From Phycisphaerales bacterium (lineage in GTDB: Bacteria > Planctomycetota > Phycisphaerae > Phycisphaerales > UBA1924), in assembly GCA_947459215.1 (NCBI GenBank), contig CANHCQ010000004.1, positions 1 through 64,000 on the forward strand: a DNA stretch of 64,000 nucleotides, in the 5' to 3' direction. Positions 1-8,897 of this stretch are shown piece after piece. The position numbers were made by a program, and so were the translations under genes. Within the stretch, counting starts at the first letter, position 1; the number at the start of each line of letters is the position of its first letter. The notes under the pieces are model-generated. The model was not told the DNA's origin. It was given only the letters and a program-made list of their open reading frames with translations, and made no database searches.

Positions 1-818
1 CCAAGACCGAACTGCGAGGCACTTGGTTTCTTGAGGCCGCCGAGGGCGAGGGCGAGCATCGCGCCGCCGGCGAGCAGGCCGGCACCGAAGTTGGCGAGCA
101 GGATGAAGGCTTTGCCCTTGGTGGAGTCGGCGGCGACTTTCTCAAGGAAAGGCCAGGCCTGGTTCTGGACCTGAAGCGTCATGGCCTGAGCGCCGAGGGC
201 CATGGCGAAGTAAATGACCAGTGCCGCGAAGAGCATGGCCCACCAGGGCTGCCCCCCACCACTGCCGCCACTACCGCCAGCTTTGCCGCCGCCGAGCGCG
301 GAGGGCTTGATGACGTTGCCGAACCAGAGGATGGCGAGCATGAGCACGCCGAGGGCGATCTGGAGCCACTTCCACTGCTGCGACGAGATGCGGGGCGGGA
401 TGGTGCTGGGTTCTTGTACCGGCGGGGCTTCGGTCTTGGGCTTGGGGAGTTGTTGGGCGAGGATCGGGAATGAACCACTGAGGCACAGAGGCACAGAGAG
501 GAGAGAAGATGGGGTGGCGAGAAGGGAAGGGGATTGTGGATTGGTGGTCGGAGCGGCGGTCGAAGCGTTGGGGTTGCTTGTCTCCGAGCCGCCAAGCACC
601 GGCATCCGAGCGCGATCGCTGCCTGGGTCGATTTCTTTGCCTTGAACCCAGTCTTCGCTCTGTGCCTCTGTGCCTCTGTGGTGAATGTCTTGCGCCCAAA
701 CCACCGGAACGCACGCAAGCAGTGCAACAATGAGGGCGATAGAGGTGGTTAGACGAGAGAGACCGTTCCCGGAGGTCGGCGTGGCGAGCGGCGTGCTGGC
801 GGAGATTGTGGAGAACAC
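1..818 (-). CDS. Partial membrane protein with signal-peptide-like N-terminus
   Basis: Reverse-strand frame with no stop from about 818 to the left edge, so the C-terminus is missing. It begins with a hydrophobic stretch IALIVALLACVPVVWAQD (about residues 27-44) resembling a signal peptide. About 75 residues encoded by a dispersed repeat follow, then a second hydrophobic stretch ending PILAQQ and a Pro/Gln-rich linker. Next come a transmembrane helix (WKWLQIALGVLMLAILWFG), a Gly/Ser loop and at least two more helices. The GTG at 818 is only the farthest plausible start; it would overlap the divergent trpC start by 38 bases, so the true start is uncertain (next ATG at 605). Family not recognised. 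The frame stays open through the inserted repeat, which suggests either tolerance of the insertion or a start downstream of it. Confidence 0.6.
   Translation of the reverse strand, partial: MFSTISASTPLATPTSGNGLSRLTTSIALIVALLACVPVVWAQDIHHRGTEAQSEDWVQGKEIDPGSDRARMPVLGGSETSNPNASTAAPTTNPQSPSLLATPSSLLSVPLCLSGSFPILAQQLPKPKTEAPPVQEPSTIPPRISSQQWKWLQIALGVLMLAILWFGNVIKPSALGGGKAGGSGGSGGGQPWWAMLFAALVIYFAMALGAQAMTLQVQNQAWPFLEKVAADSTKGKAFILLANFGAGLLAGGAMLALALGGLKKPSASQFGL
468..690. repeat. Inverted pair of the CTCTGTGCCTCTGTGGTGAAT repeat
   Basis: The unit reading CTCTGTGCCTCTGTG.GTGAAT occurs at 658-690 on the plus strand and as its reverse complement at 468-498, enclosing about 160 bases. A third copy lies at 51803-51835. 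The inverted arrangement resembles a small non-autonomous (MITE-like) element. It sits inside the 5' part of a membrane-protein reading frame. Confidence 0.75.
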
Positions 819-1623
819 GCGGCGGGAGGTCGAGGCCGCCAAGGCGAAGCTGCCGCTGAGCGAGCTGGAGTTGCTGGTTGCGCAGGAGGAGCCGCCGCGG
901 AATTTCTTTGCGGCGGTGACGCACCAGCAGCGCAATGCGTTGGATGTTTCGGTGATCGCCGAGGTGAAACGGCGCAGCCCGAGCGCGGGCCTGATCCGGC
1001 CGGAGTACGACGGCGATTCCTTCCGCCCGGAGGACATCGCGAAAAAGTATCACGCCGCCGGGGCCGCCGCGATCTCGTGTTTGACGGATTCCAAGTACTT
1101 CGGGGGCGATCTGTCGTACATCCGGCGGATCAAGGACGCGGTGCCGCTGCCGGTCTTGCGGAAGGATTTCATCGTCGATCCGTATCAGTTGTGGGAGGCA
1201 CGGGCGGCGGGGGCGGACGCGGTGCTGCTGATCGCCGAGTGCCTGCACGAGGGGGAGATGCTGGATCTGATGATCCTCGCCCAGCAGCTGCAGCTGACGG
1301 TGCTGCTGGAAGTGCACGACATGGAGAGCCTGCTGCGGGTGCGGCCGCATGTGGGGTTCCCGCACCGGTCGTACTCGCTCCTGGGGATCAACAACCGGGA
1401 CTTGGCGACGATGACGGTGGACATCAACCACACGCTGCGGCTGGCGGACCTGACGGACGACCGGTCCATATTGGTCAGCGAGTCGGGGATCCGAACCAAT
1501 CGGGACCTGGCGCGCTTAAGGGAACAGGGCATCCGGATCGTGCTCGTGGGCGAGCACCTGATGCGCCAACCCGAGCCGGGGCAGGCACTTGCGGCGATGC
1601 TGAACCCGGAAACCACAGCCTGA
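781..1623 (+). CDS. trpC: Indole-3-glycerol phosphate synthase
   Basis: Cytoplasmic TIM-barrel enzyme that closes carboxyphenylaminodeoxyribulose phosphate to indole-glycerol phosphate in tryptophan synthesis. Family motifs in order: VIAEVKRRSPSAG (substrate-binding Lys), LRKDFIVD, ADAVLLIAE, LLGINNRDL, SESGIRT and LVGEHLM. The GTG start at 781 is preceded by GGAGG with 5-base spacing and gives 280 residues, close to the usual ~260; an in-frame ATG at 730 has no clear ribosome site and lies in repeat DNA. No other trp genes adjoin it, so the pathway is scattered in this genome. Confidence 0.95.
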   Translation: MASGVLAEIVENTRREVEAAKAKLPLSELELLVAQEEPPRNFFAAVTHQQRNALDVSVIAEVKRRSPSAGLIRPEYDGDSFRPEDIAKKYHAAGAAAISCLTDSKYFGGDLSYIRRIKDAVPLPVLRKDFIVDPYQLWEARAAGADAVLLIAECLHEGEMLDLMILAQQLQLTVLLEVHDMESLLRVRPHVGFPHRSYSLLGINNRDLATMTVDINHTLRLADLTDDRSILVSESGIRTNRDLARLREQGIRIVLVGEHLMRQPEPGQALAAMLNPETTA

Positions 1624-1828
1624 CAAGGACCCGGCAGCGGGTCGCTGATCGAGAACACCCGACCGCGGTCCGAACATTGCCGAAGTTTCCCGCCGCAGAC
1701 GCCGATGATGTCGGTCGGTCGTTGGCGAACAATCAAGCCCGCGGCGTCGCACACGTCGCGGTCCATGTCCTGAAGCACGTTTCCAAGCACGCGTCGATAC
1801 AAGCCTGAACCACTGGAGTCTGGTCGCT

Positions 1829-3211
1829 ATGAAATCGCTCCTTCGCGTCTCTGCCGTTGTCTCTCTCGTTCTCGTCGCCGGCACCTGCTATGCGCAGGAG
1901 GCCAACGACCAGGATCGCGCCAAGATCGACGCCCGCCCGGCCGGTCCGGCCGGAGGGTTGCAAGGGAACGGTGCCCAGCCGGAGATCGGCAAGGGCATGC
2001 AGGACGCCGACGCGAAGGCTCTGCTTGAGAAGTCGCGTGACGCGATCATGAAGGCCAAGACGCTGCAGTTTGACCTTTCGGCCCCGCAGATCGGCCTGAT
2101 GGGCGGCGACCGCAGCCCCAAGAACGTCAAGGCCAAGATGCAGATGATCCGCAACGACACCGGCCAGTGGCTGATCCGCATGGTCGGCAACGGGATGGTG
2201 GCGAAGGAAACGACGCCCACCGAGTTCGATGTCTTCTGGGAGCGCCAGGCGATCACGTGGGTCGATAACCAGGCCAAGACGGTGTATACCCGTCCGTTCG
2301 GCCAGGCCCGCCAACTCAAGTCGCTGCAGATGATCAACGGTCTGCGCATGCCGGTGCTGACGGGCGATCGGCCCTTGGGCGAAGAGCTCGGTCAGTCGGT
2401 GATGAAGATCGTGGGTCAGGAAGACATCGGCGGCGTGGCGTGCGACGTGGTGATCGCTGGCACCTCGCTGGAGGGCCAGGGCAACCGCAAGAAGATCTGG
2501 ATCGCCAAGAGCGACTCGATCCCGCGCCGGATCGACAACATCATCGACAGCAAGCTGATCAACGCGAGCGTGACGCTGGAGATCACGAACCTGAAGCTCG
2601 ACGAGAGCCTGGACCGGGCCGCGATCGAGGTGAAGACGCCCGAGGGCTACGCGGTCGACAAGACCGAGCCGGTGGTAAACCGTCCGGTGCAGCTGACCAA
2701 GATGGCGGTGCCGGACTTCGATCTGACGCAGCCCGACGGCACGAAGGTGAGCAAGCAGTCGCTCGCCGGCAGCGTGGCGGTGATTCAGTTCTGGGGCACG
2801 TGGTCGAACCCGTCGAAGCGCTCGCACGCGGAGCTGATGCAGCTTGCGGAGCAGTACAAGGACAAGGGCGTGAAGTTCTACCTCGCCGCGGTGCGTGAGA
2901 AGGATGCCGAGGGCATCAACGCGTACGTGAAGGAGAACAACGTGACGATCCCGGTGTTGCTCGAGGCCGACACGTTTGCGGAGAAGGTCGACGTGCAGAG
3001 CGTTCCGACGGTGCTTGTGATGGGCGCCGACGGCGGGAACGTGAAGATGGTGATGAACTATCTGAAGGACACGACCGCAAAGGAGATCGGCGAGGCGATC
3101 GAGACCGCGCTGAAGGAAGCCGCGGAGAAGAAGAGCGCGCCCGAAGGCGAGGCGAAGCCCGACGCGTCCGGTGCGGCACCGGCCGGCGATCAGAAGCCCG
3201 CGGACAAGTGA
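1829..3211 (+). CDS. Secreted DUF2092/LolA-like protein with cysteine-less redoxin domain
   Basis: A 460-residue exported protein with signal peptide MKSLLRVSAVVSLVLVAG...YAQ. The middle (about residues 60-280) resembles the beta-rich LolA/DUF2092-type fold seen in planctomycetes. From about residue 295 it has an AhpC/TlpA-like thioredoxin fold (VPDFDLTQPDG...AVIQFWGTWSNPSKRSHAE...VPTVLVMG). At the position of the catalytic W-C-x-x-C the sequence is WSNPSK, so both redox cysteines are absent and disulfide chemistry is unlikely. The C-terminus is Lys/Ala/Pro-rich. A strong hairpin terminator follows directly, suggesting a single-gene transcript. Function is inferred only as periplasmic binding or scaffolding. 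Confidence 0.85.
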   Translation: MKSLLRVSAVVSLVLVAGTCYAQEANDQDRAKIDARPAGPAGGLQGNGAQPEIGKGMQDADAKALLEKSRDAIMKAKTLQFDLSAPQIGLMGGDRSPKNVKAKMQMIRNDTGQWLIRMVGNGMVAKETTPTEFDVFWERQAITWVDNQAKTVYTRPFGQARQLKSLQMINGLRMPVLTGDRPLGEELGQSVMKIVGQEDIGGVACDVVIAGTSLEGQGNRKKIWIAKSDSIPRRIDNIIDSKLINASVTLEITNLKLDESLDRAAIEVKTPEGYAVDKTEPVVNRPVQLTKMAVPDFDLTQPDGTKVSKQSLAGSVAVIQFWGTWSNPSKRSHAELMQLAEQYKDKGVKFYLAAVREKDAEGINAYVKENNVTIPVLLEADTFAEKVDVQSVPTVLVMGADGGNVKMVMNYLKDTTAKEIGEAIETALKEAAEKKSAPEGEAKPDASGAAPAGDQKPADK

Positions 3212-3230
3212 AGCAAACCGCATCAACACC

Positions 3231-3265
3231 AAGCCCCGGGGCGATGCCTCGGGGCTTGTTTGTTT
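3231..3265 (+). terminator. Intrinsic terminator of the redoxin-like gene
   Basis: AAGCCCCGGGGC, loop GAT, then GCCTCGGGGCTT followed by GTTTGTTT: a 12-bp stem with one mismatch and a T-rich tail, 20 bases after the stop codon. Confidence 0.85.
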
Positions 3266-3327
3266 CATGAACTTGAGTGGCACAAGCGGGGCTTGGTCGA
3301 GCGGCGGGGGCTGGGGCTGGACGCGCG

Positions 3328-4164
3328 TCACGCACAAAGAAGCGCGTCGTAGGCTGGGGCAAAGAGCGTGAAATCGGTGTCGTCCACCACGCCGTCGGCG
3401 TTGAGATCGGCGGGGCAGCCGGGGGTCATGACCGGATCGGCACAATCCAGCAGATTGTACGCGGCGGCGAAGATGGTGAAATCGACATCATCGACAAATC
3501 CGTCGGCGTTGAGATCGCCGGCGCACGTCGCGGCGCGGGTCGTGGCAGTGAACGTGAAAGACGCGTTGGCGCTGGCGGCGACGGGGTTGATGATGAAGAA
3601 CGCGAACGCGCTGCCGGTCGCTGAGACTTCGAGGGTGTAGGTCACGCCGGCGAAGATCAGGCTGGAGACGTCAAACGAGCCGCCGGTGGTGCTTGAGAAG
3701 AGCGGCATCGACTCGGCGGAGAGCTCCAGCACGAACGCGGCACTGAAGTTGCCTTGGCCGGAGCCTGCGAACTGGCCCTGAACATCGAGGATGCCGTCGG
3801 AGTCGGATGTGAAGGAGACCTTGAAGACGGACGAGCCGGTGGCACCGAAGACCAGCGAGCTTCCGTCGGTGACTCCTGCGGTGGGTGTGCCGCTGCCGCT
3901 GGCGGCGATGCCAGAGGCACTCAAGTTCGAGTTCTGCGACGCCTCGCCGTGACAGGTTCCGGAGAATGCGGCGGAGTCGACGACGGCGGTCTGCGTGAAC
4001 GACGCGAACGGCGTCAAAGGCAGCTTGATCTGATTCCCGCCGAGGGATGTCTGAGCACGCACGAAGCGTTGGTCGTTGGAATAGGTCAACCCTGCGCGAG
4101 TGACATAGGCGACGAGCATCGCTGGTACGGCCGCGGCGATCAACAGACGCAACGTCAACGACAC
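3328..4164 (-). CDS. Secreted protein with double EF-hand (dockerin-like) tail
   Basis: About 278 residues. An N-terminal hydrophobic segment (LRLLIAAAVPAMLVAYV) suggests export; the middle is Ser/Gly/Thr-rich beta-type sequence. The C-terminal ~60 residues hold two calcium-loop repeats, DLNADGFVDDVDF.IFAAAYN and DLNADGVVDDTDF.LFAPAYD, with conserved Cys, ending LLCA. The same tail recurs in seven genes at 25-35 kb. The start chosen is a GTG at 4164 with GGGAG eight bases upstream; longer starts exist (GTG 4173, or 4257). Function of the body is unknown; the tail probably anchors or assembles the protein outside the cell. Confidence 0.8.
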   Translation of the reverse strand: MSLTLRLLIAAAVPAMLVAYVTRAGLTYSNDQRFVRAQTSLGGNQIKLPLTPFASFTQTAVVDSAAFSGTCHGEASQNSNLSASGIAASGSGTPTAGVTDGSSLVFGATGSSVFKVSFTSDSDGILDVQGQFAGSGQGNFSAAFVLELSAESMPLFSSTTGGSFDVSSLIFAGVTYTLEVSATGSAFAFFIINPVAASANASFTFTATTRAATCAGDLNADGFVDDVDFTIFAAAYNLLDCADPVMTPGCPADLNADGVVDDTDFTLFAPAYDALLCA

Positions 4165-4334
4165 CTCATTCACTCCCGCGCGCAGACACACTCGAACAAA
4201 GGTACCACGCAGGACGCGGAACGCCAACGCTGTCAGCCGGGAGGCGTCGAGAAGCATCCAATGGCGTGCGGATAACCGTTCTTGGACGCGTGGCGAGGCG
4301 CCCGCCGCACGACGACGCCGCGATTATCCGGCGT

Positions 4335-6128
4335 TCAGGCGTTCGCGATCGCGGCGAGGGCGGCGGTCAGCTGCTCTGCAAACGCCTTGCCGTCGCAGAG
4401 TGGGGATGCGGCAAAGGCAATGCGCCGGTCGTTCTTTGCGGCGGTGCGCAGAGCGGCTGATTGCGGAGCGATCTCTGCCGCGAGCGTTCGTGCGCGGAGA
4501 GCGAACGCATCCGCGTCGGCGGCGATGTTCTCGTGCTGCCCGGACGCGGACAGCAGGGACACACCAACGCGGGCGGCGTGTCGGGCGCCGGCTAGCGTGA
4601 CAACGGGAAGCCCCATCAGCATCGCCTCGCAGGTGGTGGTCGTCCCGGCGTAGGGCGTGGTGTCGACGGCGATATCGCACATGTCGTAGCACGCGAGGTG
4701 ATCCCGATAGCCGCTGGCGTGGGGAAGGACCTCGAGTCGCGTGAGATCAATGCCGCGTGCCTGCACCTGCGCCTCGAGCGCGCGACGCGTGAAGGGGTCG
4801 GCAAGGGCGCGTGCCTTGAGAACAAGCCGAGACTTTGGAACTTCCGTCAGCACGCGACACCACAGGTCGAGCGTCGTTGGCGTGATCTTCTGCTGCGAAT
4901 TGAAGCTCGCGAAGCGGATCGTTGCGGCGTCTTCGGCGGTGGGCCCGGTGGTGATCTCCGGCGTGCGCGGATCGGGAGCGAAGCAGAGGAAGCATGCGTC
5001 GAGGGCGAGCGTCGGTTCAACGCGCGCCGCGACGACGGAAACACCACCGAGCGGGCTGAAGCCGCTGGCTCGCGCGGACCCCGGGTCGGTGACGCCGTCC
5101 GCAAGGCGGGCGTCGACGGTCGGCAGACCGAGTGCGTGCGCGTAGCCGATCCAATTGAGTTGGCGCGGAGCGAGGCGGCGGGCGAAGAGGCTCGGGCGCG
5201 CGGTGACATGCCACCCGCCGAGGTCGATGGCGATATCGAGGTTTGCAAAGCGGATCGCGGCGAGGGCGGCATCGTCGGCGAGCGCGGCGACATCCAGCCA
5301 GCCATCGCACCTGTCACGGATTCGGGCGGTGGTCTCGTCGGCCGGGCCGAGCGTGGGGATGCCGATGATCGTCACGCGAGTGGGATCGTGCTTGCCGATC
5401 CACGACTCCAGAAACCTTGCGACGGCGTGGTCGCGCAGATCGGGGGAGACCAGCCCGATCCGGACCGGCTTGGCCGGATCGCGCGGCGTGGGCACGAGCG
5501 GCTGGGCGGGGTACGCGGCGGCGAAAGCCTGGCCGAGCGCCACGTGCACGGCCGCGAGCTCGGTGTCGGTGGCGTCGTCGCTATACAGCAGCATCGTGGC
5601 GGCGGCACGGAGGATGCGGTGATCTCTGGGGGCGAGCGACAGGGCGCGTCGGACGAGTGCCGCGGCTTCGCGGGTTCGCAGACTCTCACCCAACGCGCCG
5701 GCGCCGATGATGGCGAGCAGTGCATCGCGCTCGAATGCTGCGGTGGCGGCAAGGGCGGCATCGCCGGCCGCACCGACGCGCCCTTGCCCACGAAGGGCGT
5801 TGATCAGACCGCTGTGCATGGACGCGACCGCGGGAAACTTCGTGATTCCATCGCGGAAGAGCCGCTCCGCGTCGCCGGGCTTGCCGACGGCCTGGAGCAG
5901 TTCCGCAGCGGCGATGCGGGTATTGGCATCCGTCGGGCGGAGATCGACACAGCGCCGGGCGTGATAGGCCGCGGGCTCGCGATCGTGCAGCATCTGCAGG
6001 GTTCGGGCGAGCAGGAATGCGGCATCAGGGTCCTTCGGCGCGGCTCGAACCACCCGTTCGAGCAACGGGCGAGCGGCGGCCCATTGGCCACGGGCGAGAA
6101 GTTGACGAGCCTGTTCGAGCGCGGACAT
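4335..6128 (-). CDS. SPINDLY/O-GlcNAc-transferase-like glycosyltransferase with TPR repeats
   Basis: A 597-residue protein starting at the ATG at 6128 (MSALEQARQLLARGQW). Residues 1 to about 200 form tetratricopeptide-type helices; the rest matches the GT41 family: NWIGYAHALGLPTVDARLAD, a UDP-sugar region (SRLVLKARALADP) and the C-terminal signature DIAVDTTPYAGTTTTCEAM followed by GLPVVTLAG. Such enzymes attach N-acetylglucosamine or other sugars to protein Ser/Thr residues in the cytoplasm; the acceptor here is unknown. It lies 40 bases downstream of a zinc-ribbon membrane protein on the same strand and is probably co-transcribed with it. Confidence 0.88.
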   Translation of the reverse strand: MSALEQARQLLARGQWAAARPLLERVVRAAPKDPDAAFLLARTLQMLHDREPAAYHARRCVDLRPTDANTRIAAAELLQAVGKPGDAERLFRDGITKFPAVASMHSGLINALRGQGRVGAAGDAALAATAAFERDALLAIIGAGALGESLRTREAAALVRRALSLAPRDHRILRAAATMLLYSDDATDTELAAVHVALGQAFAAAYPAQPLVPTPRDPAKPVRIGLVSPDLRDHAVARFLESWIGKHDPTRVTIIGIPTLGPADETTARIRDRCDGWLDVAALADDAALAAIRFANLDIAIDLGGWHVTARPSLFARRLAPRQLNWIGYAHALGLPTVDARLADGVTDPGSARASGFSPLGGVSVVAARVEPTLALDACFLCFAPDPRTPEITTGPTAEDAATIRFASFNSQQKITPTTLDLWCRVLTEVPKSRLVLKARALADPFTRRALEAQVQARGIDLTRLEVLPHASGYRDHLACYDMCDIAVDTTPYAGTTTTCEAMLMGLPVVTLAGARHAARVGVSLLSASGQHENIAADADAFALRARTLAAEIAPQSAALRTAAKNDRRIAFAASPLCDGKAFAEQLTAALAAIANA

Positions 6129-6168
6129 CGCGGCATCGTTGGGGCGATCGGGCGGAGGCGGCGTCGGC

Positions 6169-6999
6169 TCACTCCGATCGAACGATCTCGCCGCACTCGG
6201 GGCACCGGGCGAGTGTGCCCATGGCATAGCGGCAGCCCGGACAAAGCCCGGCAGCGATGGCCGCGGCGCGGAGCCGAGCCCGGCGCTCCCTCGCGACGCG
6301 CGGCACCCAGGCGAAGGAGATCGCGAGCAGCCCGGCGGAGACGGCCATGACCAGGGTGTTTGCCAGGCCGAGGGGATTCCACTCGCGTCCGGCACTGATC
6401 GGATCGCGAAGCGCGGCGGCGACGCGAGGCTTGTTCCCTTGATCGTGCGAATCGAGCCAGCCGAGCACGGCGACGCGTGCGGCGGCGATCTCGGAGGCGG
6501 TCGGTTCGCGCCGCCCGACGGATCGGAAGTCGAGTTCGTAGAGGTCATCGAAGCGAACAACGTCGAGCCAGCCGCGGGCGACGCGCTGGTAGGAGATGCG
6601 GGCGCTGAGGATCTCGTCGGGGTCGCGCCGGAGCGCGGCGAGGAGCGCGTCGGTGCTGGCGTCGAGGTCCTCGACCCGCATGTGGTCGCCCTGCTTGATC
6701 ACGTAGAGCGAAATCGTTCCGAGTCGGCGTGCGGTGCCGACCTTCCAGCCGGGGAGGCTGGCACCCCAGATCGACGCGGTGGACACATCAGCGCTCGGGA
6801 CGCGCCAGACGGACGCGGCGAGAATGAGAGCGAAGACGATACTCGCCGCTGGCGTGGTGACTTGACGGAAGGCGACCTGCGCGACGCGGCGGAACACAAG
6901 GGACTGTAAGCGCGCGGGCGTGATGCACGAGATATAGCGACCGAGGCGCGGGGCGAGGAACGACACGCCTGGGTGCGCCGTTTGGAAGAACGGCCGCAC
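6169..6999 (-). CDS. Membrane protein with C-terminal zinc ribbon
   Basis: About 276 residues. Two transmembrane helices are visible, one near the N-terminus (IVFALILAASVW) and one near residue 220 (TLVMAVSAGLLAISFAWV), flanking a soluble domain of roughly 140 residues. The end is a planctomycete-type zinc ribbon, CPGCRYAMGTLARCPECGE, on the cytoplasmic side. The start is uncertain: GTG at 6999 is used here, GTG at 6966 is also possible; neither has a strong ribosome site. It is transcribed away from dnaA and precedes the SPINDLY-like gene by 40 bases. Function unknown. Confidence 0.75.
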   Translation of the reverse strand: MRPFFQTAHPGVSFLAPRLGRYISCITPARLQSLVFRRVAQVAFRQVTTPAASIVFALILAASVWRVPSADVSTASIWGASLPGWKVGTARRLGTISLYVIKQGDHMRVEDLDASTDALLAALRRDPDEILSARISYQRVARGWLDVVRFDDLYELDFRSVGRREPTASEIAAARVAVLGWLDSHDQGNKPRVAAALRDPISAGREWNPLGLANTLVMAVSAGLLAISFAWVPRVARERRARLRAAAIAAGLCPGCRYAMGTLARCPECGEIVRSE

Positions 7000-7156
7000 G
7001 CGGGAGCTTTCGCCGGCGTTGTGACGGACAACGCTGTGACAATTTTGCGAATCAGGGAAGAGTCTCTCCGACGCGCCGCGAGGCCGCGCTCGGCGTCTGT
7101 TCATGTTGTTACACAGGTGTCGGGGTTCTGTGACGAGGCGATCGCCTGCAGATGAT

Positions 7157-7185
7157 TTGACAGGTCGGCGCGGACACGTTACGTT
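7157..7185 (+). promoter_or_regulatory. Candidate sigma-70 promoter of dnaA
   Basis: A perfect TTGACA at 7157-7162, 17-base spacer, then TACGTT at 7180-7185 as a weak -10, about 80 bases before the chosen dnaA start. No convincing cluster of DnaA boxes was seen in the 7000-7267 gap. Confidence 0.5.
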
Positions 7186-7267
7186 TGCCCCCGCTCGTGC
7201 ATTATGTGCGAGCCACGAACGGCGCGGGCGGGGGACGGTGGTTCGATCAACGAGACTGCGAGGCGGC

Positions 7268-8872
7268 GTGAACAGGTCGAGCACCACAGGACACGATGCG
7301 ACGAGTGACACGAGCGCGAGGCGCGGCGATCCCGCTCCTTCGCGCCGTCCGGCGCCGCGCCGACCGGGCGTCAGCCCGGATCGCCAGTTGTGGATCGACA
7401 TGCTCGCGCACCTGCGCCGCGCCCACCCGGCCATCTGCCGCCAGTGGTTCGAGGAGCTCGAAGCGCTCGGCGTCGCCGGCGGCACGCTGAACCTGCGGGC
7501 GCAGTCTGCGATTCACCGCGACTATCTGAAGCGCACCTGTGCCGAGGCGTTCAACGACGCGTTGCGGACAGTCTCGGGACGTTTGCTTTCGATCCGCTTC
7601 GTCGGTCCCGAGGATGATTGGGGTGACGCACCCGTCTTTGGACCGTCGGACCAGACCGTGATCACCGATCTGGCGCCGGTCGTCGAGACCCCGGCCGAGC
7701 CCGCGCCGGTGATCGAGTCTCCGCTGCGCGAGCCGCCCCGCGAGATGGCCGAGCCGATCGCGCGGGTGGAAGTGAAGCCAATTCCCACGCCGGCAGCGCC
7801 CGCCGCACCCAGCCGCGTCACCGAGCACCGGCGGCGTGCGGACGAGGGGTTGGCGATCAATCCCGATTACGACTTCGGGAACTTCGTCGTGGGGCCCGGG
7901 AACCGTCTCGCGCACGCGGCGGCGGTGGCCGTCGGTGAAAGCCAGGGACGCCAGTACAACCCGCTGTTCATCCATGGCGGGGTGGGGCTTGGCAAGACGC
8001 ACCTGTTGCAGGCGGCGTGTCTGCGGATCCTTGAGCGCACGCCGCACGCGCGGGTGTACTACACCTCGTGCGAGGGCTTCATGACGCAGTTCATGGAGTC
8101 GGTGCAGAGCGGGCAGATGAGCGATTTCCGGCATCGATACCGCGACATCGATGTGCTGGTGGTGGACGACATCCACTTCCTTGCGAAGCGCGACCGGACG
8201 CAGGAAGAGTTCTTCCACACGTTCAACAACTTGTACCAGGCGGGCAAGCAGATCCTGCTGTCGTCGGACGCGGCGCCGGAAGAGATTCCTGATCTCGAGG
8301 ATCGGCTGGTGAGCCGCTTCAAGTGGGGCCTGGTCGCGAAGATCGACCCGCCGTGCTACGAGACGCGGGTGGCGATCCTGAAGACCAAGGCGAAGGTGCG
8401 TGGGCTGGAGTTCCCCGACGACTGCGCGTGCTTCATCGCGGCCCGGATCGACAGCAACATCCGCGAGCTCGAGGGAGCGATCACGCGGGTGCAGATCGTG
8501 GCGAGCGTCGAGAACAAGCCGATCGATCTGGGCCTCGTGAAGACCGCGCTGGGCGACCTGAACGACGAGATGCCGCCCGAGCCGAGCATCCAGCAGATCA
8601 TCACCGCGGTCACGGACTACTACCGCATCCGCCTCTCGGATCTGCAGAGCAAACGCCGCCCGCGGAGCGTCACCATCCCGCGGCAGGTGTGCATGTTCCT
8701 GGCCCGGCGGATGACGAAGCTCTCACTCGAAGAGATCGGCGGCTACTTCGGCGGCCGCGATCACACCACGGTGATGCACGCGGTGAAGGCGATCGATCAG
8801 CGGCGCGAGACGGACGATGACTTCGTCGGGCAGCTGCGAGCGATCGAGGAGCGGATTCGGGCGAGTGGGTGA
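7268..8872 (+). CDS. dnaA: Chromosomal replication initiator DnaA
   Basis: AAA+ ATPase that binds DnaA boxes and melts the origin. Order seen: an N-terminal domain I (about residues 35-100), a Pro/Glu-rich linker (domain II), then domain III with Walker A GGVGLGKTHLLQA, Walker B VLVVDDIHFLA and sensor region LSSDAAPEEIPDLEDRL, and domain IV ending with the DNA-binding signature GGRDHTTVMHAV. The GTG start at 7268 gives 534 residues; upstream GTG alternatives exist, and the extreme N-terminus (Arg/Ser/Pro-rich) is not conserved sequence. It is divergent from the zinc-ribbon membrane gene and convergent with ptsH. Confidence 0.95.
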   Translation: MNRSSTTGHDATSDTSARRGDPAPSRRPAPRRPGVSPDRQLWIDMLAHLRRAHPAICRQWFEELEALGVAGGTLNLRAQSAIHRDYLKRTCAEAFNDALRTVSGRLLSIRFVGPEDDWGDAPVFGPSDQTVITDLAPVVETPAEPAPVIESPLREPPREMAEPIARVEVKPIPTPAAPAAPSRVTEHRRRADEGLAINPDYDFGNFVVGPGNRLAHAAAVAVGESQGRQYNPLFIHGGVGLGKTHLLQAACLRILERTPHARVYYTSCEGFMTQFMESVQSGQMSDFRHRYRDIDVLVVDDIHFLAKRDRTQEEFFHTFNNLYQAGKQILLSSDAAPEEIPDLEDRLVSRFKWGLVAKIDPPCYETRVAILKTKAKVRGLEFPDDCACFIAARIDSNIRELEGAITRVQIVASVENKPIDLGLVKTALGDLNDEMPPEPSIQQIITAVTDYYRIRLSDLQSKRRPRSVTIPRQVCMFLARRMTKLSLEEIGGYFGGRDHTTVMHAVKAIDQRRETDDDFVGQLRAIEERIRASG

Positions 8873-8897
8873 GGGGGAAGGGGTGAGGGGTGAGGGA

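Noticed and set aside
1733-3445. 570-codon reverse-strand frame opposite the redoxin-like gene
   Set aside because: Arg/His/Leu-rich shadow composition; the plus-strand gene has signal peptide, fold motifs and a terminator.
7000-7267. Possible origin of replication before dnaA
   Set aside because: Only weak box-like words (TGTTACACA at about 7104); no cluster of TTATCCACA-type boxes and no AT-rich unwinding region.
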